Shown here: positions 1-14,900 of the stretch, piece by piece
How the letters are laid out: every line of letters begins with the position of its first letter
Position numbering within the stretch: the stretch's first letter is position 1
Assembly (NCBI GenBank): GCA_021292105.1
Contig: CM037864.1
Location: forward strand, 38,998,486-39,062,485
From: Anadara kagoshimensis
Lineage: Eukaryota; Mollusca; Bivalvia; Arcoida; Arcidae
DNA: 64,000 nucleotides
Direction of reading: 5' to 3'
Made by a program: the position numbers and the translations under genes
Notes under the pieces: model-generated
Told to the model about the DNA's origin: nothing
The model's database searches: none
The model's input: only the letters and a program-made list of their open reading frames with translations

Positions 1-324
1 AGAATATACTGAAAAACTTAGGTGTGAAATTGAATGTGTGCAAATCGGATTACAAATTAACATAGAAATTGTGTTCCTATAAAAATAATTAGGGCCTGCA
101 TAGCTGTTCAAAGCTTTATTAAAATTTAAAATTTTATCAAAATCAAAAGTTTTGATTTAAATCACTTCTATGCAAAAAGAGCAATATTTCAAATGATTTT
201 TTTTTAATCTCACCTTTTACACAAGATACATATTGTCACTAACCACCTAGTTACCCTAACAATGCTTTAAACACCTAACCCCTACCCCAATTTACAGTAA
301 TTTATTTTTTTCTGTCCCACTTAC

Positions 325-432
325 TAATGAAGGAGCACTTTTACTTCTAGTTAAATCATCATTAACTTTAGATCTTAATAAAGCAACTTCATGTTCTATT
401 CTGTTATTTTCTGCTGTTGTTTCTTCTAATTC
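325..432 (-). CDS. PLEKHA5/6/7-like: PLEKHA-like exon 22: coiled coil and KSAPSL motif; gene continues to the left
   Basis: 108 bases between ATTTACAG and GTAAGTG encode ELEETTAENNRIEHEVALLR and end in LTRSKSAPSL. No stop is reached, so at least one further exon lies beyond position 1. Confidence 0.91.
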
Positions 433-3400
433 CTGTAAATATCAAAATTAAAAGTCAGAATTACTTAGCAGAATCACTTAAGTTTAAATCTGAATTGGAT
501 ACAATAAGATAATTTGATGAAGGCTTGACACTGCTGGAAACATCCAAATTTCACAGTTTGAAATTTGGTTAAATTTTTACTATCATCCTGAACAACTGTT
601 AAATTAAATGAATAAATAAAATTTACAGAAATGTGTGTCAACATTGAAAGAGTAATACTTTGTTAGATTACTTTACACTGCAAAATGATTTCAATATGAT
701 TGAAAGGAGACACTGATAAATGAAGTGGATTAATTGTGTTTTATGCCCAAGTAAATTTCATTTACAGATATATTGAGGCAGCCAGTTCCTGGATGGTGGA
801 TGAAACCAGAGTGCCCCCCTAGCTAATGGCCTTTGGCAAGTGAAATGACAAATTTCATACAAGGATCTTCCCAAAAGGGAATTGAATTGAAGAGTGTGAT
901 TCATAAAATCTGATTTAGACCATTAAGGGCCCACTCCCTCCGACAGCACAGGAGAGGTATGGTCACTGTACACAAATTGTAATTATTTCAAAGAACTTAC
1001 TTTAGAAGCTTCAGCTAACTCATGCATGACTTTGGAGAGTTCTTTCTCTATTGTTCTCTGTTGATATATAAGTCTATCTAATTCTCTAGGATTGTCTCTG
1101 TGCATGTCCTGTTGCCTCAGTATACCTTGTAAGGCCTTATCCAATAAGTCCTGAAAATAACAAAAGTAACACATTCTTGTACATTTCAAAACCTTTATGT
1201 TATACAAGCATGCCTTCAGGTCTTGGGTAAAAAAAGATGGGTTCATAAAACTAATATCAGTCTTGGGTTCAAAATCAAAGTGAAGAACATTTTTTAAAGC
1301 ACAACAACTAAAAGGGGCTTAAGAAGGACAATTAAGTTAAGACCTTGTAGCAGCATCATATACCATATATTCAGAGAAGTAATAAGCAATGGATAAAGTA
1401 TATTGTATAAGACAGTAATATGTCTCTATGTGATGTTCTGTTAGTTCCTCAGTAAATCCCATTATTATAGTTTAGGAAGAGGTCACTTCAGACTGTTAAC
1501 CTGCTTACTGTGCTACAGGCCCTGCAATTTTAGGTTTCATCTCAAAGGCCTTTCATTTTGTTTTTTATTGCTACACATCAAGCATATTTATTTTCAATTT
1601 ATATCAGAATAAACTCAGTACGATACTATTAGACTTTTACTGGGAAATCTCTTAACCAGCTAAACTACCTAAACTGCTTAATGTCACATATAAAAATATT
1701 CATTTTCCTCTCTGACAACATAAATCAAAGTCTTAAAAACTTATTGTTAATATAGTTAATATTTACCCTATCTTCCTGTAAACTCGTAACTCTAAATGAT
1801 TGTTCTTGTATCAATCTATCTAACTCATATAATCTCTCTAATTTATCCTGGAAATAAAGAAATGGATTAAAATACAACATCTGTGATATAAAGTAGGCTT
1901 TTTAGATAAAACAGACTTCCTAATTGACTTAGACAAACAACAGAGATGTTGATCTGAGGATTGGTGTTTTATGCCCCAGTCAAGATTCTTTTATTTCTAT
2001 TGAAACAGTTCTGGGATGGTGGATGAAACTGGAGTAACCAGAGAAAGCTATCAACCTTTAGCAGCTAAAGGACAAACTTTCCATACAAGTATCTACCCAT
2101 GTGGGATTCGAACCTAGGTGGTAAGAGGCACTGTGATCTGTGATTTTAGACCACTCTGCCACCAATGGCCCCAAAAGCAATATAGGATCATGAATGTTAA
2201 CATATACTCTGATTGTAATGGAATCATAAGTATTTATTTAAACAGATAGGGCATTCCTTGTTCTTACCCAACAAAAATGTAGCATAAATAAAAAATTAAC
2301 ACTTGTCTTGCATCTCTGCTTTGAGAAAAAGTATTTACCTCTAGATCGACTTCCTCTGATGTTAGCTGTCTTATATCTTCTTTGATTCCTTTAACAATTT
2401 GTTCTTCTTGATGTTTTCTAGAAAATTCCAACATTTTCTTTGGTGGCGTAATTTCATCAGGTGATAAAAGATGCTGTAGATAAATAAGAACAAGTATAAA
2501 ATTATAAAATCACTAACGCTTTTCAAATTCATGTATACAAAAATTTAGTTAAGATATCAAATTGTTTCTCCGTGTTCTTAATTGCATGTAGCTCAAAATT
2601 AACATTTGTTCTAAAAAGAAATGTTCACAGAATAGATATTTTATAAATAAATGTGTAAAACATGATAAGTTCTCAACTGTTTTTTTTTTTTCAGGTTTGA
2701 AAGCAAAAGGAAAATCAGAATGATTAGAAACTTTATTATTTGGTATAACCGATAGCAACATTTCTTCTTACATCAAATTGCATGATAACATTTATAATTC
2801 AAATTACCAGCTTCAAAATTCTAACCAAAACAACAGAACCTATTATGTACATATTTGCTATAATCAGTCTTATAGTGTGATCTACATTGACCTTTCTGTA
2901 CTCATATTGACCTTTTTGTACTAATACTGACCTTTCTGTACTGAGATGCTAACATAAAGTTATCTCCACCATATAGACTTCCCATATTAACCATATTATG
3001 TACCAGGTTTACTATAGGTCGAAATACTTCCAACTGTAAATACAATCAATATACAATATAACCATGACGAGCAAAAAAACATACATACAACATGTCTATC
3101 ATTACTTGTAAAAGAAATAGAGAAAACGCATTGGAGATCTAATATTTCTTGTTCAGAATGGACTTGCTGCATTCCAGATTAATAATTTTGAATGAGGTTT
3201 TGTCCTTTTTTTGTAAAACTTGGTACAAATATTCATGTAAATAATTCTTTATTTAACATAACAGTGAAAATAAATGAATAAACATTTTTGGCAGAAAATT
3301 TAACGCTTGCATAGGACATAAATTAGACACCCTCATATTCAGAATGCTCCTTCCAATTCCAAATGTTGACAAGGTTTCTATTAATCATAAAATTTGGTCT

Positions 3401-5410
3401 ATCATTTTTCACATGATCTTACCTTCTTTGAGACTTCTTCACATTGATATTTCAAATCTTTATATTGTCTATGTTCTATTTCTATTGCTTCAGAAAATGG
3501 ACCGTCTGATTCTTGTCTCCTAGAATTATATACATGGAAACAAATAAAACATTCTGCAATGTTGTATAAACTAGAAATGTCTCCGAGAGCCAAATACCAT
3601 CCTACCCCCTACTAAGATATGATTTGTGACCTTGAACTTTTATCTACACATCTAAATTTGGTACATGTATGTGACACATTGTCTCAAGTTGGTTTACATT
3701 TGTGCTATGTTTGATCATATCCATCCATAGATTGGGGGGTTAAACCTGGTGCTGAAAGTGGTTAAATCAAAAAGTTTGAAGAGAGGAATGTAGCAGTCTG
3801 GGTGATCTGGTGGGTGCAGCACTTGCTTATAGTTAGTAAGCAGGTGGGTCCTGGTTCAGTCCCCAGCCCAACCTTGCATTTTTCCCTTTTCTTGACACAC
3901 TACATTGTATGTCTATCAAAGCCATTTTGTGTTTTAAATAAGGAAAACATTTAAACAGGAAGTGCTTATTGTCAATTGTTTTCTTGGAAAAGTATTTGAA
4001 CTTAAACACAAAAAAAATAAATCCTAAAGAATAACATACATTCTCCTGTACTGGTGTTCATTAGGCCGTTTTTGTTCCAACTTTTCTCTATAAAAAAATA
4101 ATTCTTTTTCTAATGATGTGTACTCTCTTCTTAACTGGATCAGCATAAGTACTAATTCATCATGCTGAAATCAAAAATATTATATCAATTTAAATGGCAA
4201 ATTAGTCAGAATTTCAGGGGAAGATAAATATAGTTCTTGTTAGATTCTTATTCATTCAAGAATATCATTCATGTTATTGACATATTTAATAAAGTACATG
4301 TTATGAATTTCATTTGGTGCCATTTAAAAAAAAATTTGAATGGTATTTTAAACCCTAGTCAATACTAATTCACTTACATGGAGGCGGTCAGTTCAAGAAT
4401 GGTGGAGAAAACCGCAGTGCCTGTTTTAGGTGTCTATTACCTGGCATAATATCATTTCACTGGACATGAAAGTGGAAAAATGGAAGATCTTTGGTAATCT
4501 CACTCTGGAGCAAAGGGAACCAGTTTGGTAGGTCATATTATGGTATTATATGAACAAAAACAATTAATTCAAATAAAACTTACTGTTTTTCCGATGAGGT
4601 CACTAGCACAAATACTCATTCTTAACCTTTGACCACTTAAAGCAGGATATTTATTTCCTAGCTGAGGAATTTCTGTTTCCTAAAAACCAAAACAAAATTC
4701 TATTATGATACACCAATCTGTTTACAATTCTGAAACAAAACTTATCAGAAAAACATTATGCCCCACAATAAAAAGTTTCAACAATTAATACTAAAAGCAA
4801 GCCAAAATGTAAGGACGGTATGACATTACAAAAATTCAGAACCTTACAAGTTTACTATGTATAAAAGTATAACTTACAATTACATCAGAATCAGGCATGT
4901 TGGGATCTTCTTTTACTGTATGTATAGTTCCTAACCCTTTTGGCTTCCCTTTATCTCTCCTGTTATCACCTACATTCAGATACAAAATGTAAATCATTAA
5001 TAAAGTATCAATGTGGCAAGTAATCAAACCTTACATATTTAGTGGAAAGAAATCTCCAAAAAAGGTGGGACACTGAATAGATATTGTTTGTGAAATGAAG
5101 AAATGTTATCAAGTGAATTAAGATAATCTTGTGAAAGGAAAGATAAGCTTGTGAAAGGAATGACAAATCAAATACAGGAATAGATCCCCCTATACCAATC
5201 ATTCTGGTACAGGAATAGCTCCCCCTATACCAATCATTCTGATACATTGTATATGGATAAGAGTGTCTGAGATGAATGTAACATAAATATGTCACTTTAT
5301 AGAGCTGAGACAGTTTATTTGAATAATCAACAGAGATATGAATACATGAATTACTGGTACTCCCAAAACGAAAATTTGATACTTAATGATTGAATATGCT
5401 GTAATTTTGT

Positions 5411-5447
<37 letters not shown>

Positions 5448-8400
5448 AACACATACATTTATATAGATTAAAGCACTCCATTTTTGTTGAAATATAGGTG
5501 TGTTTCAAAATTTGTTCAAGAAAGAGTGTTATGGGTCTTTGTTTGGTAGTTTGTTTTTTGAGTTTTTTTTTAAATTGAACATTGATGCATTTACACAAAA
5601 TAATACTACTTTGACACATCAAAGCAACAAAGCTCTCACACCGCTGAACAAATATACCACATTCATCATTTTAATCACAGGTGGCTGTATTTCCCTTGAC
5701 TATAGAGTCAAATTTTCTAACTTGAACACATTTTACCCTAAACCATTCTAGATACAGAACTCATTCATTACATTGAGCAAAACCATTGGTGAAAAAGTGT
5801 TTTTCACCATAAATTTCTCTGAAATACACTAAAAATAAATGTAGATTTCAATTTTTTTTTCTTTATAAATATTCTAAAGCAATATATACAATTATATCAT
5901 TCTTTGACTACCTTTCCTTTGACCTTCATCACCAGATGTATGACCTTGACTGTGTGAACTTGCTGTAGAGAGCCTCTTTTTCGTGTCTGTTTGATCTTTG
6001 TCTCCCTTAGCAACTGGACCAGGAAAAGGAACATATCTGTATTCATTTGTACGGTCCTGTTGTCTTGTTGGTAAGTTCTCTCTAGACCTATTCTGTAAAG
6101 GTCTAAATGCTGACCTTCTTTCCTCAGAACTTTCAAATGACTGATTAGAGAGACCTAGACTGGCATTAGAACTCCTGTCTAAACCACTGTGAGAAAGTGG
6201 TCTTTTCTCTGCCTCAATTTTGTCACTAGGCACATTTTTCCCTTCAGTCATATTTCCATGTCCCTTTTCAGAACTTGGTATGGAGCTTCTTTCTGATGAA
6301 CGCTGACCAATACTGGAGTTACTAAGTCTTTTTGATTTATTATCAAGAGAACTTGAATATCCATCATTAGATAAAGACTTCGGAGGCTGAGTGGATGTGG
6401 TTAAAGATGACTTCGGAGGCTGAGTGGATGTGGCTGATGATGATTTCAGAGGCTGAGTTGATGTTTTTGGCGATGCCTTCAAGGGCTGACTGGATGAGGT
6501 GGAAGACGACTTTGGTGACGAAAGCTTAGAATCAGCTGACTTCACGAGGTCTTTGTTGCCATATGGTAATGTGTTTGATTTTCCAGTTTTATCAGTTTTA
6601 GGTTCAGAAATTTTATCATTAGAGGCATCTAAAAACAAGGACATATATATACAAACAATGATTACATTTAAATGATGGTAGTGCCTACAGACCTTGTTAC
6701 AGATGAAATATTTGGAGAGTAACAGTACCCAGAGAATCAAAATTTTGAGTTACAGCATATTTGTACTGAAATGAAGACTAATTTTTGTCAGTAAATTTTT
6801 TATTGTTTGTTTTGTTTCATTTTTTTATGTTGCATCAACATTCTAAGAACATTTTTTGTGTCTAATCAAACATTCTTTTCAGAACCTTTTCATTTTTATA
6901 TTTATTAATCTCAAACATTCATGAATATACACATCTGGCATGTTAGTTTGTACAAAGAGTAGAGTACTTAGGGCACTTGCAAACATTGTCATAAACCATT
7001 TAATCGACATAATGATATCTTATATAGCCGACCAGACAAGGCTCGCAGCATGGAAAATCATCTTTTATACATGTAGTTTACAGGGATGTATAAGACCACA
7101 TTGTCCGAGACAAATTCTTGAACAATTTAGCAATTTCAAACTGGTCAATTATTTAGACCATTTGGTTGTGGGCCAAAATTAGCAACTGTTCATTAGTCTT
7201 TATAGGCACTACCTCAATGAGCAATTAACAATTACAAATACATTTATATAAAATAAGTTATCTCTTTCTTTCTTATATACTGTTATAATGATGCATATAA
7301 CATAAAATATATATGAAACAGTACAGATCTAGTTATAATGGATTAATATTATTTTATAATTTTTTTAATTTTGAATTTTTGAAATCTCATGAAAATTAAA
7401 TTAATAAATGAATAATTTATCACATATTTCATATAAAATGATTACAAAAGTATTAAAAATAAACATATCAAGAGAAAATCATTATGTATATAAGTATTAA
7501 TATTAAATATTTAAATTATTAATAATTAACCTTAGCATAAAATAACTAATTTTAAACACTAATTTTTGAATTTTTTCCAAAAAATTAGATCATTAAATCT
7601 TTAATCTAAAATAACTTGTATTTACTATTATAAAGACATGCAGCAAAGCATCCTCAAAAATTGATAAATTACAAATCTGTTCAAGCTATTTCTTTGATAC
7701 AGAAAAATAACAGTTTCATGATGTCAGAAGAACATGACCAACTCTGTCAATTTAACAAACACTGGGAAAGTAGACTCTCTGTGTGAAGACAATATTTATT
7801 TATATATTTATAACTTCATGACTCGTCTCTCTCCAGAAGATTCTGTTGACTCGTCTCTCTCCAGAAGATTCTGTTGAGTCCAACAAATAATTTTCTGATT
7901 TGGAATTTATTTTCAAATAAGAAATTGCTTGACAGATAATATATAAGAATTAATTTCACAGTGAAAAGTTTTCTTTTTTTAGTAAAACTATTAATAATTT
8001 TTGTTGCAGTTAAATATAAGTAAACTAGCTTAAAACTGTACATTTATTTATACTACAGCCAACTTTTGTGATGACTTTTTAAAATAAAATTTATTAATCA
8101 TTAAAATAGCATGTTATAAGTGCTTCTCTGATTAAATATAAAAAAAAATAGCCATTCTCATCAAACAATGCAAAATACAAGCAAAGTAACACTAACATGA
8201 CAAAATATCAAAGTATTTGCTCTTTCAGCATACATTCAAAAGTTCAGCCACACAGCTGATAACAAAGCTTAGCAAAACAATTAGATGATGATAATGATGA
8301 CATGTAACTACCAATAGTAAAATATCAGTTTGAGGCAGCAAAACTGACAAAATATAGTAAAACCTCATTTTAATGCCCAAGGATGAGATTGATTAATATT

Positions 8401-8941
8401 AGTGTAACATTCTCGTTCCAGGACACTCTGTATATATTGTAAATGATTTTGTATACTGCCCTGTATTTTCAGAAATAAAATATTGTTTAAACTAATGCCC
8501 TGAGATAACTTTGCCAATTGGTTTATCGACATACTATTTTGGAAGTCCCAAATTCCATTTCTTTTTGGTGTTTTCCCATTATACTGACAAGTCTCTTTAG
8601 ATTTATTGCTAAACACCTTTCTAATGCCAACATTTTTGTGAATATATGGTGGCAATGAATTGAGGTTTTACTGAATAACAGACAAATGAAAAATATGATC
8701 ATGGCATAAAACGATGAAATGTGAAGAAATGATGATTGTTAATTGTAATCAATTTGCATAAAATAACATGCTGCTTCTTTACTTTAAGCAGTGACAACAA
8801 AATAACAAAATAGGAGTTTCTCCCACAAAGTGAAATGCTCTCTTTATTTTGCCGACTCTCTAACAAGTGGAATGCTCTCTCTCTCTTCTATCATCATAAC
8901 TTATCACCTTCATCTTACAATATGATGTGCAAAACGTGTGT

Positions 8942-8980
<39 letters not shown>

Positions 8981-11900
8981 ATTAGGATGGCATTACACTT
9001 TTGCATAGTATTTCCTCATTTCTTGTCAACATTTTACCACACACACCCCCATCCAAGCACTTAACCCCCTACCCCCAACCCCATACAAGCACTAATATAT
9101 GATGATATATATTATTATAATTAAGATTTCAACATCCGATATTTTAAACTTTACATTGTCCTATAACTTAATGTTTCACTGGCATCCTCATGCACTATAC
9201 ATGGAATATTAACAAGAATTAATGCATGCAGATATATATATTTCAACTGTAGATGCTGTCATAGTTAATTTACATTTTATATGTGTATAGTATACACCAT
9301 GCAAATTTTGTGCAATATTTAATTTTGTTATATCTCTTGCACTACACATGCATGTATCATGTGTATCAAATAACACACCCATTAACATGATAAATGTTGT
9401 AATTTTAAAGATTTTTATCAGAATTTGATTTAAAATACAAAATATTTTCTTTTGTCCCTTAAACATTAAATTACAACACAATATAGCATAAAGCTTATGT
9501 TGGAATGTTGATTTCATTGATTATCAGAAAATTTTTATGAATGTCAATATATGAAAATGTCAAATAATGTTAACCCATTTCCAATATGCAATAGTGAAGA
9601 AAATGAACAAATATGGGGTAATCGCATACATGCAATAGGAGAGCAAACTCCATCCTCCCATTGAAAACCTTATTCAAATTTGATAAAACGACAGCACCAA
9701 CTGAACATTGTTAATAGTTTAACAATTTAATTGATAGGCATGAAAAAATTAATTTAAAAATTCAAATGGTCTGGCAACAGGGAAATAGGAGATCAGGAAA
9801 AAGTAAGAAAGAAAGAAGGGAAAACAGAACAAGAAGTGAAAGTAAATGTATTCAGTTTCTGTCTCCTTATTTTTACTGAAAATACTTAAAATCAAAACAG
9901 ATGAACAGTTCATTTTTTCTTCAAATATTTAAGAGAAAAGAATGCCAGAACAACAATATATAGTTCATCCATAAAAAACTTTAACCATAGACTCTAACAC
10001 TTCCATTTATGTCTCTGGTATGATAACAGAAGCTCCTATGTATTAGGCAAGATGAAACATCAGCAGAGTCATATGGTCTAGATAAAAAAAATTACGCTTA
10101 AAATATATGATACTTTTCAGTTGATGGTGAATATTATATAAGTGCATGTTAAGATGATGTGAATAATGAATTATACTGGGTTATAAAATGATTATATCTC
10201 CTCTGCAAGAATGCTTTAATAAAGAAAAAATTGAGTCTATTTAGAATTGTTATTACGGGGGCAGTGTAAAACAAGCTCTTATGTCTACCTAATTATTTAG
10301 GCTATAGACATTTACACTTGCACAAAAAATTGTAGTGATCAGTGAAGCTATGCAGGGCTAAACTTTACGTCCAAATAATGTTAAGTTCATTAAAATTTAG
10401 TTTTGGGGTCTACTGGTACTTATATTCAGGTGTCATCAGCTCTTGAAGTCTACTAACATTTAGAAATCATCAGGCAGTGTTCCATCTAGAAGGGGCTGAT
10501 GGGAACACTGACCCTAAATTTTGCCAAAGGACTCCATTGTTAGGAGGTTAGTGAGCCATATTTAACAATTCATGAATCACAAAATGATTGATGTTGTGGT
10601 GTTATAGAAGAAAGATTTTGAAAATGGCTCCTTCAGAAAAGTCCTAGATTGAACTCTGATGGGGTCTGGATGTCAAACACGATTGGGTCTGGAGGTCTGC
10701 TTATATTCAGACTTGAAAGCTTTCTCTCTCTGTTGCAAATGTTATTGATGCATCAATGAATATTTCATCACTAGTGGAACACCAAAGGCTAAGAAATAAA
10801 TTCAAATAAACTCATAATACCAACATTGGAATTGATGTCAGAAAATTAATAGCATTCTTGCAGGGTGACATTACAGGAGAATTATGAATAGGGAAAGTTT
10901 TATAGATTTTCAAAAAAGGGTGCAGGAATTTTTAATTCAATTTGATTAAAGAAGTTAGATGATAATGTAGTAAACTTTAGGCTGAATGCATAAGCTGGGA
11001 AGCTGTTTATGTACATATTATTTGACATTTGTCATCAAGATGTCATTATTTACCATATCTTGGTCTTGAATCACCATAAGGATTCCTCTGACTTTCCCCG
11101 CCGTATCTATTTTGTTGTCTGTCCCCATATCTATCTCCCCTTCTATCAGAATATGGATCTTGTTGGTGGTCCATCATGTGTAAATCTCGGTCCACCTCAG
11201 AAGATGGAGGCTGTCCAAATAAAGAACGAGACACATTTTGTTCTTGGTAATTCTGCCTGCTGTCATGGTGACCACCTGTATCATTGTAACGGTCATCTCC
11301 ATATCGATATCCATGTTGGTCAGGTTGTTGTCCCTGATAAAATTTACAAAATTACAAATTTGTATTTGAAACGATAAATATTCCAGTTCTTCTCAAACAT
11401 TTATTCATTATCAATATTCAACAAGAACTGTCAGACTGAGTAAAGCTGAGTTATACCCTGCACAGCTTTTGTCATTGGGTTATGAAAATCTCATAACATC
11501 CATCATCAGGCACTTTCAAGATAAATCCACAAAATAAATCCAATCAAACTAATAATTACAGGTGCACAAATTCTTATCACAAGTAACATCTGTGAATAAT
11601 TACAGAAAACATGCACAACTGAATTAACATCCAGACAAAATATTGTCTGTGGACAGACAAGGTGATCACAGTATACCCTACCCCCTTCTTTGTTGCAAGG
11701 TGGGGGTATAATAACAGAATTTTATTCTATCTTCTTAATTCATACTCAAATAATTCATAATTTACTGAATCACAATAAATTATCACCCCTTCTTATATAC
11801 TTTAAAAAAAGCATTTTCCCATTCCTTTAATTTAAAAAAAAGCATTTTCCCATTCCTTTAATTTAAAACTTAAAGTGTATGAAATAAAATGCACATCAGG

Positions 11901-14900
11901 ACCAAGGTTGGATTTCATTTTAGTAAAAAACTTGTAAAATGTTTAACGGTAAGTTAAGGATATGAACATTTATTCCAACAGCTTACCTGTAAAAATGATT
12001 TATTTGGCTCTGATGGTGTTGGATATTCAAAGTAAGAAGGTTGCTGCATTCTTTTCTCCAAAGCCATTTCAGCATCTATTAACTCTTTTGAAGTATGTGG
12101 TGTTTTTGTTTGAGCTAGTTCTTCCACAATTTGTTGTCGTACTGCAGTCGGTAATGGCGGTCTGTTAGGAATTTCATTTCTACTCTCCTCATATGGATCT
12201 CTCGGAAAATTAACATACGTATGTCCCACATCTATCATTAAATCCGGATTTCGTTTAGGTGAACTAGAATCTGATCTCGATCTATTGTCTGACCTCGGCT
12301 GAGATGAATGAGATGGCTGGTTCTGAGGTCGGAGAGAATCTCGAGTCTGATATTTTGTTAGAGTGCTATAACCATCTTCAGGTTCATCTGAATGTAACTC
12401 TTTTTGAAAAGTTTCACTATTTCTTGAATCATTTAAATTATTTGATCGCTGCCTTTCCATTGCTTCTCTTTTTGGAGAATAATATCCATAGAATTCAGAG
12501 TTCTGACTTTGGTCGTTACTACGTGGAGTAACAATGTCTGATTTAGTTGGCATACCATACTTATGTCTTTCTAATTCCTGTCTCTGCCAATCCTGAAGTT
12601 TCTGTACTGAAGAACGTTTCTGATCATCTCTCTTTAAATCTCTACAATAAAAAGTTTATATTATTTTTTGAAGATAAATTCAAACAATATATAATTTTTT
12701 AACCCGTATGTCTTGTCAGACTAATACCATTTAGTTTTCTAGTTCACATGAAAAATTATATGTATTTGTTCATGTTAGTTGTATATTAAAATATTTGAAA
12801 ATACATTTGCGAAGGTGTCTTGTTTTTTTCGTCAATAGGTAACTACCATTTATTTTTATACAGATGTATTTACAAGTTGAGACGTTATGCAAGAAACATT
12901 AGCTTTAAAATGGAAAGAGTAAATAATGATACAGGTTTATTTTGAGAACTTTTTGAGCAGTCCATGCAGTCATGTCTTTCATGTGGAATTAATATCCCAA
13001 CTAAATTAACTTGTCCAGTCAGACCAGACCAAAATTTAGACTTGCCTCACAATAATTTTTGCTTGTATTTGGCACTCAGATTACCACTAATGTCAATTCC
13101 TAAAACATGCTCATTAATATCATTTTTGTAAATATTATTGACAAGAACATCAGTGTGTATAATAGCATGATGATGTGCTGTTTCTTTAAATGCTTCAATG
13201 CAAGTAAAAACAAATTCTTACAAAGAAGGTGAATCCTAAAAATTAATCAATAACTCAATTCATCAATATACATTAATGCTAATTATTTACCTATCAGTTG
13301 GTCTCATCTGAATGTATGGGTCATCATCTGAATGAGTCCTTCCTCGATTATCCGGTCCTCTCCTGTCATGTTCAGGGTATCTCTGGTCATTAGGTCTATC
13401 TGAGGGTACCTTCTATCTGACTGAGATTCACGATCTGGTCTAGAACTTCTTAATGTGGATTCTCTATCTAACCCTGGTATGTAACCATTTTCTTTCTGGT
13501 GATGTTGTCGAGGGTCATTGTTTGATTTGTGAGGTCTTGCATATGGAGGCTCAACCTCTGACTTCCTAGGATCTGACCTATTAGCCCTTGCATATGGCGG
13601 GTCCATCTCTGATCTTCTAGGATCATGAGATCCACTTTGTGGATTATATCTACTGTCCATTTCATCTGATCTACGAGATTCATTTGGATCGTATCTGTAT
13701 TGGTCATTTTCGACTGGCCTACCTTGTGGATCATGCCTGCTGCCTCGATGATAAGGGTCTTGTGGAGACTGGTCCCTATTTCTACCATCATGGTAACCAC
13801 TTGGATGTTGGTTTCTGGGATCAAACCCATCCTGTTCTCTGTAAGAAGTGTCATGATTTCTTGGATCAAATCCACTGGGATGCTGCTGTCTTGGATCAGA
13901 ATGGGTATGGCGTGGATCTCTACTATGTGGATCATGGACACTCGGTTGCCCTTGATCATAATAACGGTCGTTATGGCGTGGATCAGCTCTATCCTGAGGA
14001 TTATGACGTGGATCATATCCACTGGGGTGACGATACCTAGGATCTTGCTCAAAACTGGTATCAGGATTTTGACCATCATGAGGGTTCCTTGGTGGAGCTC
14101 TCATCGGGTCATTTTGAGGCAAATGTCTATCAGTATTCTCTGGATAACGACCTTGATATGGGTCAAATGCAGACTTAGGGTTTTGATTTATGTTCTGTGG
14201 AGGATAATGTGGCTGTCCCTGCCTTTGTGGATGAGGTGATGGAGTTTGACCTTGAACTTGATCCTGCTGCTGTTGTGCCCTTCCTACTTTAGCAAGGGCA
14301 TCTGTACCAACATCTTCCCACTCCATAAATGCTGATTTTGGAATTAATTTCGTTGTATTGTTATTCTTCTCTTTTTCTTTCCTGAAATATAAAATTTGAA
14401 TTATTATGTACATTAGACAGTGTAAATTCATGAACAGCTGAAAATTAACAAAATATCTTCATTAAGGGTCCTCAGTGAATGAGTTGTCTAAAGTGCTTAT
14501 TTACAGATCACAGGGCCTCTTACAGCCTAGGTTTGAATCCCACTCTGGGAAGATCCTATTGTGGGAAAATTTGTCAGTTCACTTGCTGAAGGTCAGTTGT
14601 CTCTTGGCACTACTGCTCCTATATCCCTGAATTGACCGTGGACTTCATTACACATCTACTCCAAAAGTTTTTTAACAATGAACCTGTATACCGATGTAGT
14701 AGTACTAGTCAAAACTGCTTTTAACATACCCAGAGTATCATGAGTATCAAGCAGAATTGTATATTTGGGTCCATTTGTTCAAAGCTCTATAAGTTTAACC
14801 AAATTGTTAGTGAAATTTCAAAATGATATAAAAAATACAGATATTCATTATCAACATAAAATTTTGACTTAATTTACTTCTAATTGATAATAGTAATTTG

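Larger units (their letters stand above)
6629..11053. other. Intron between exons 12 and 13: AT-rich, mostly featureless
   Basis: Apart from the 28-bp tandem pair, the AGTAAAACC element and the GT repeat, I see only AT-rich unique-looking sequence. The small open frames at 6,940, 7,816 and 9,209 have no recognisable protein signature. Confidence 0.6.

Noticed and set aside
13468-14239. Open frames of 133-203 codons overlapping exon 10 on both strands
   Set aside because: Shadow frames of the low-complexity coding repeat; the exon frame is fixed by the PH-side and exon 11 phases.
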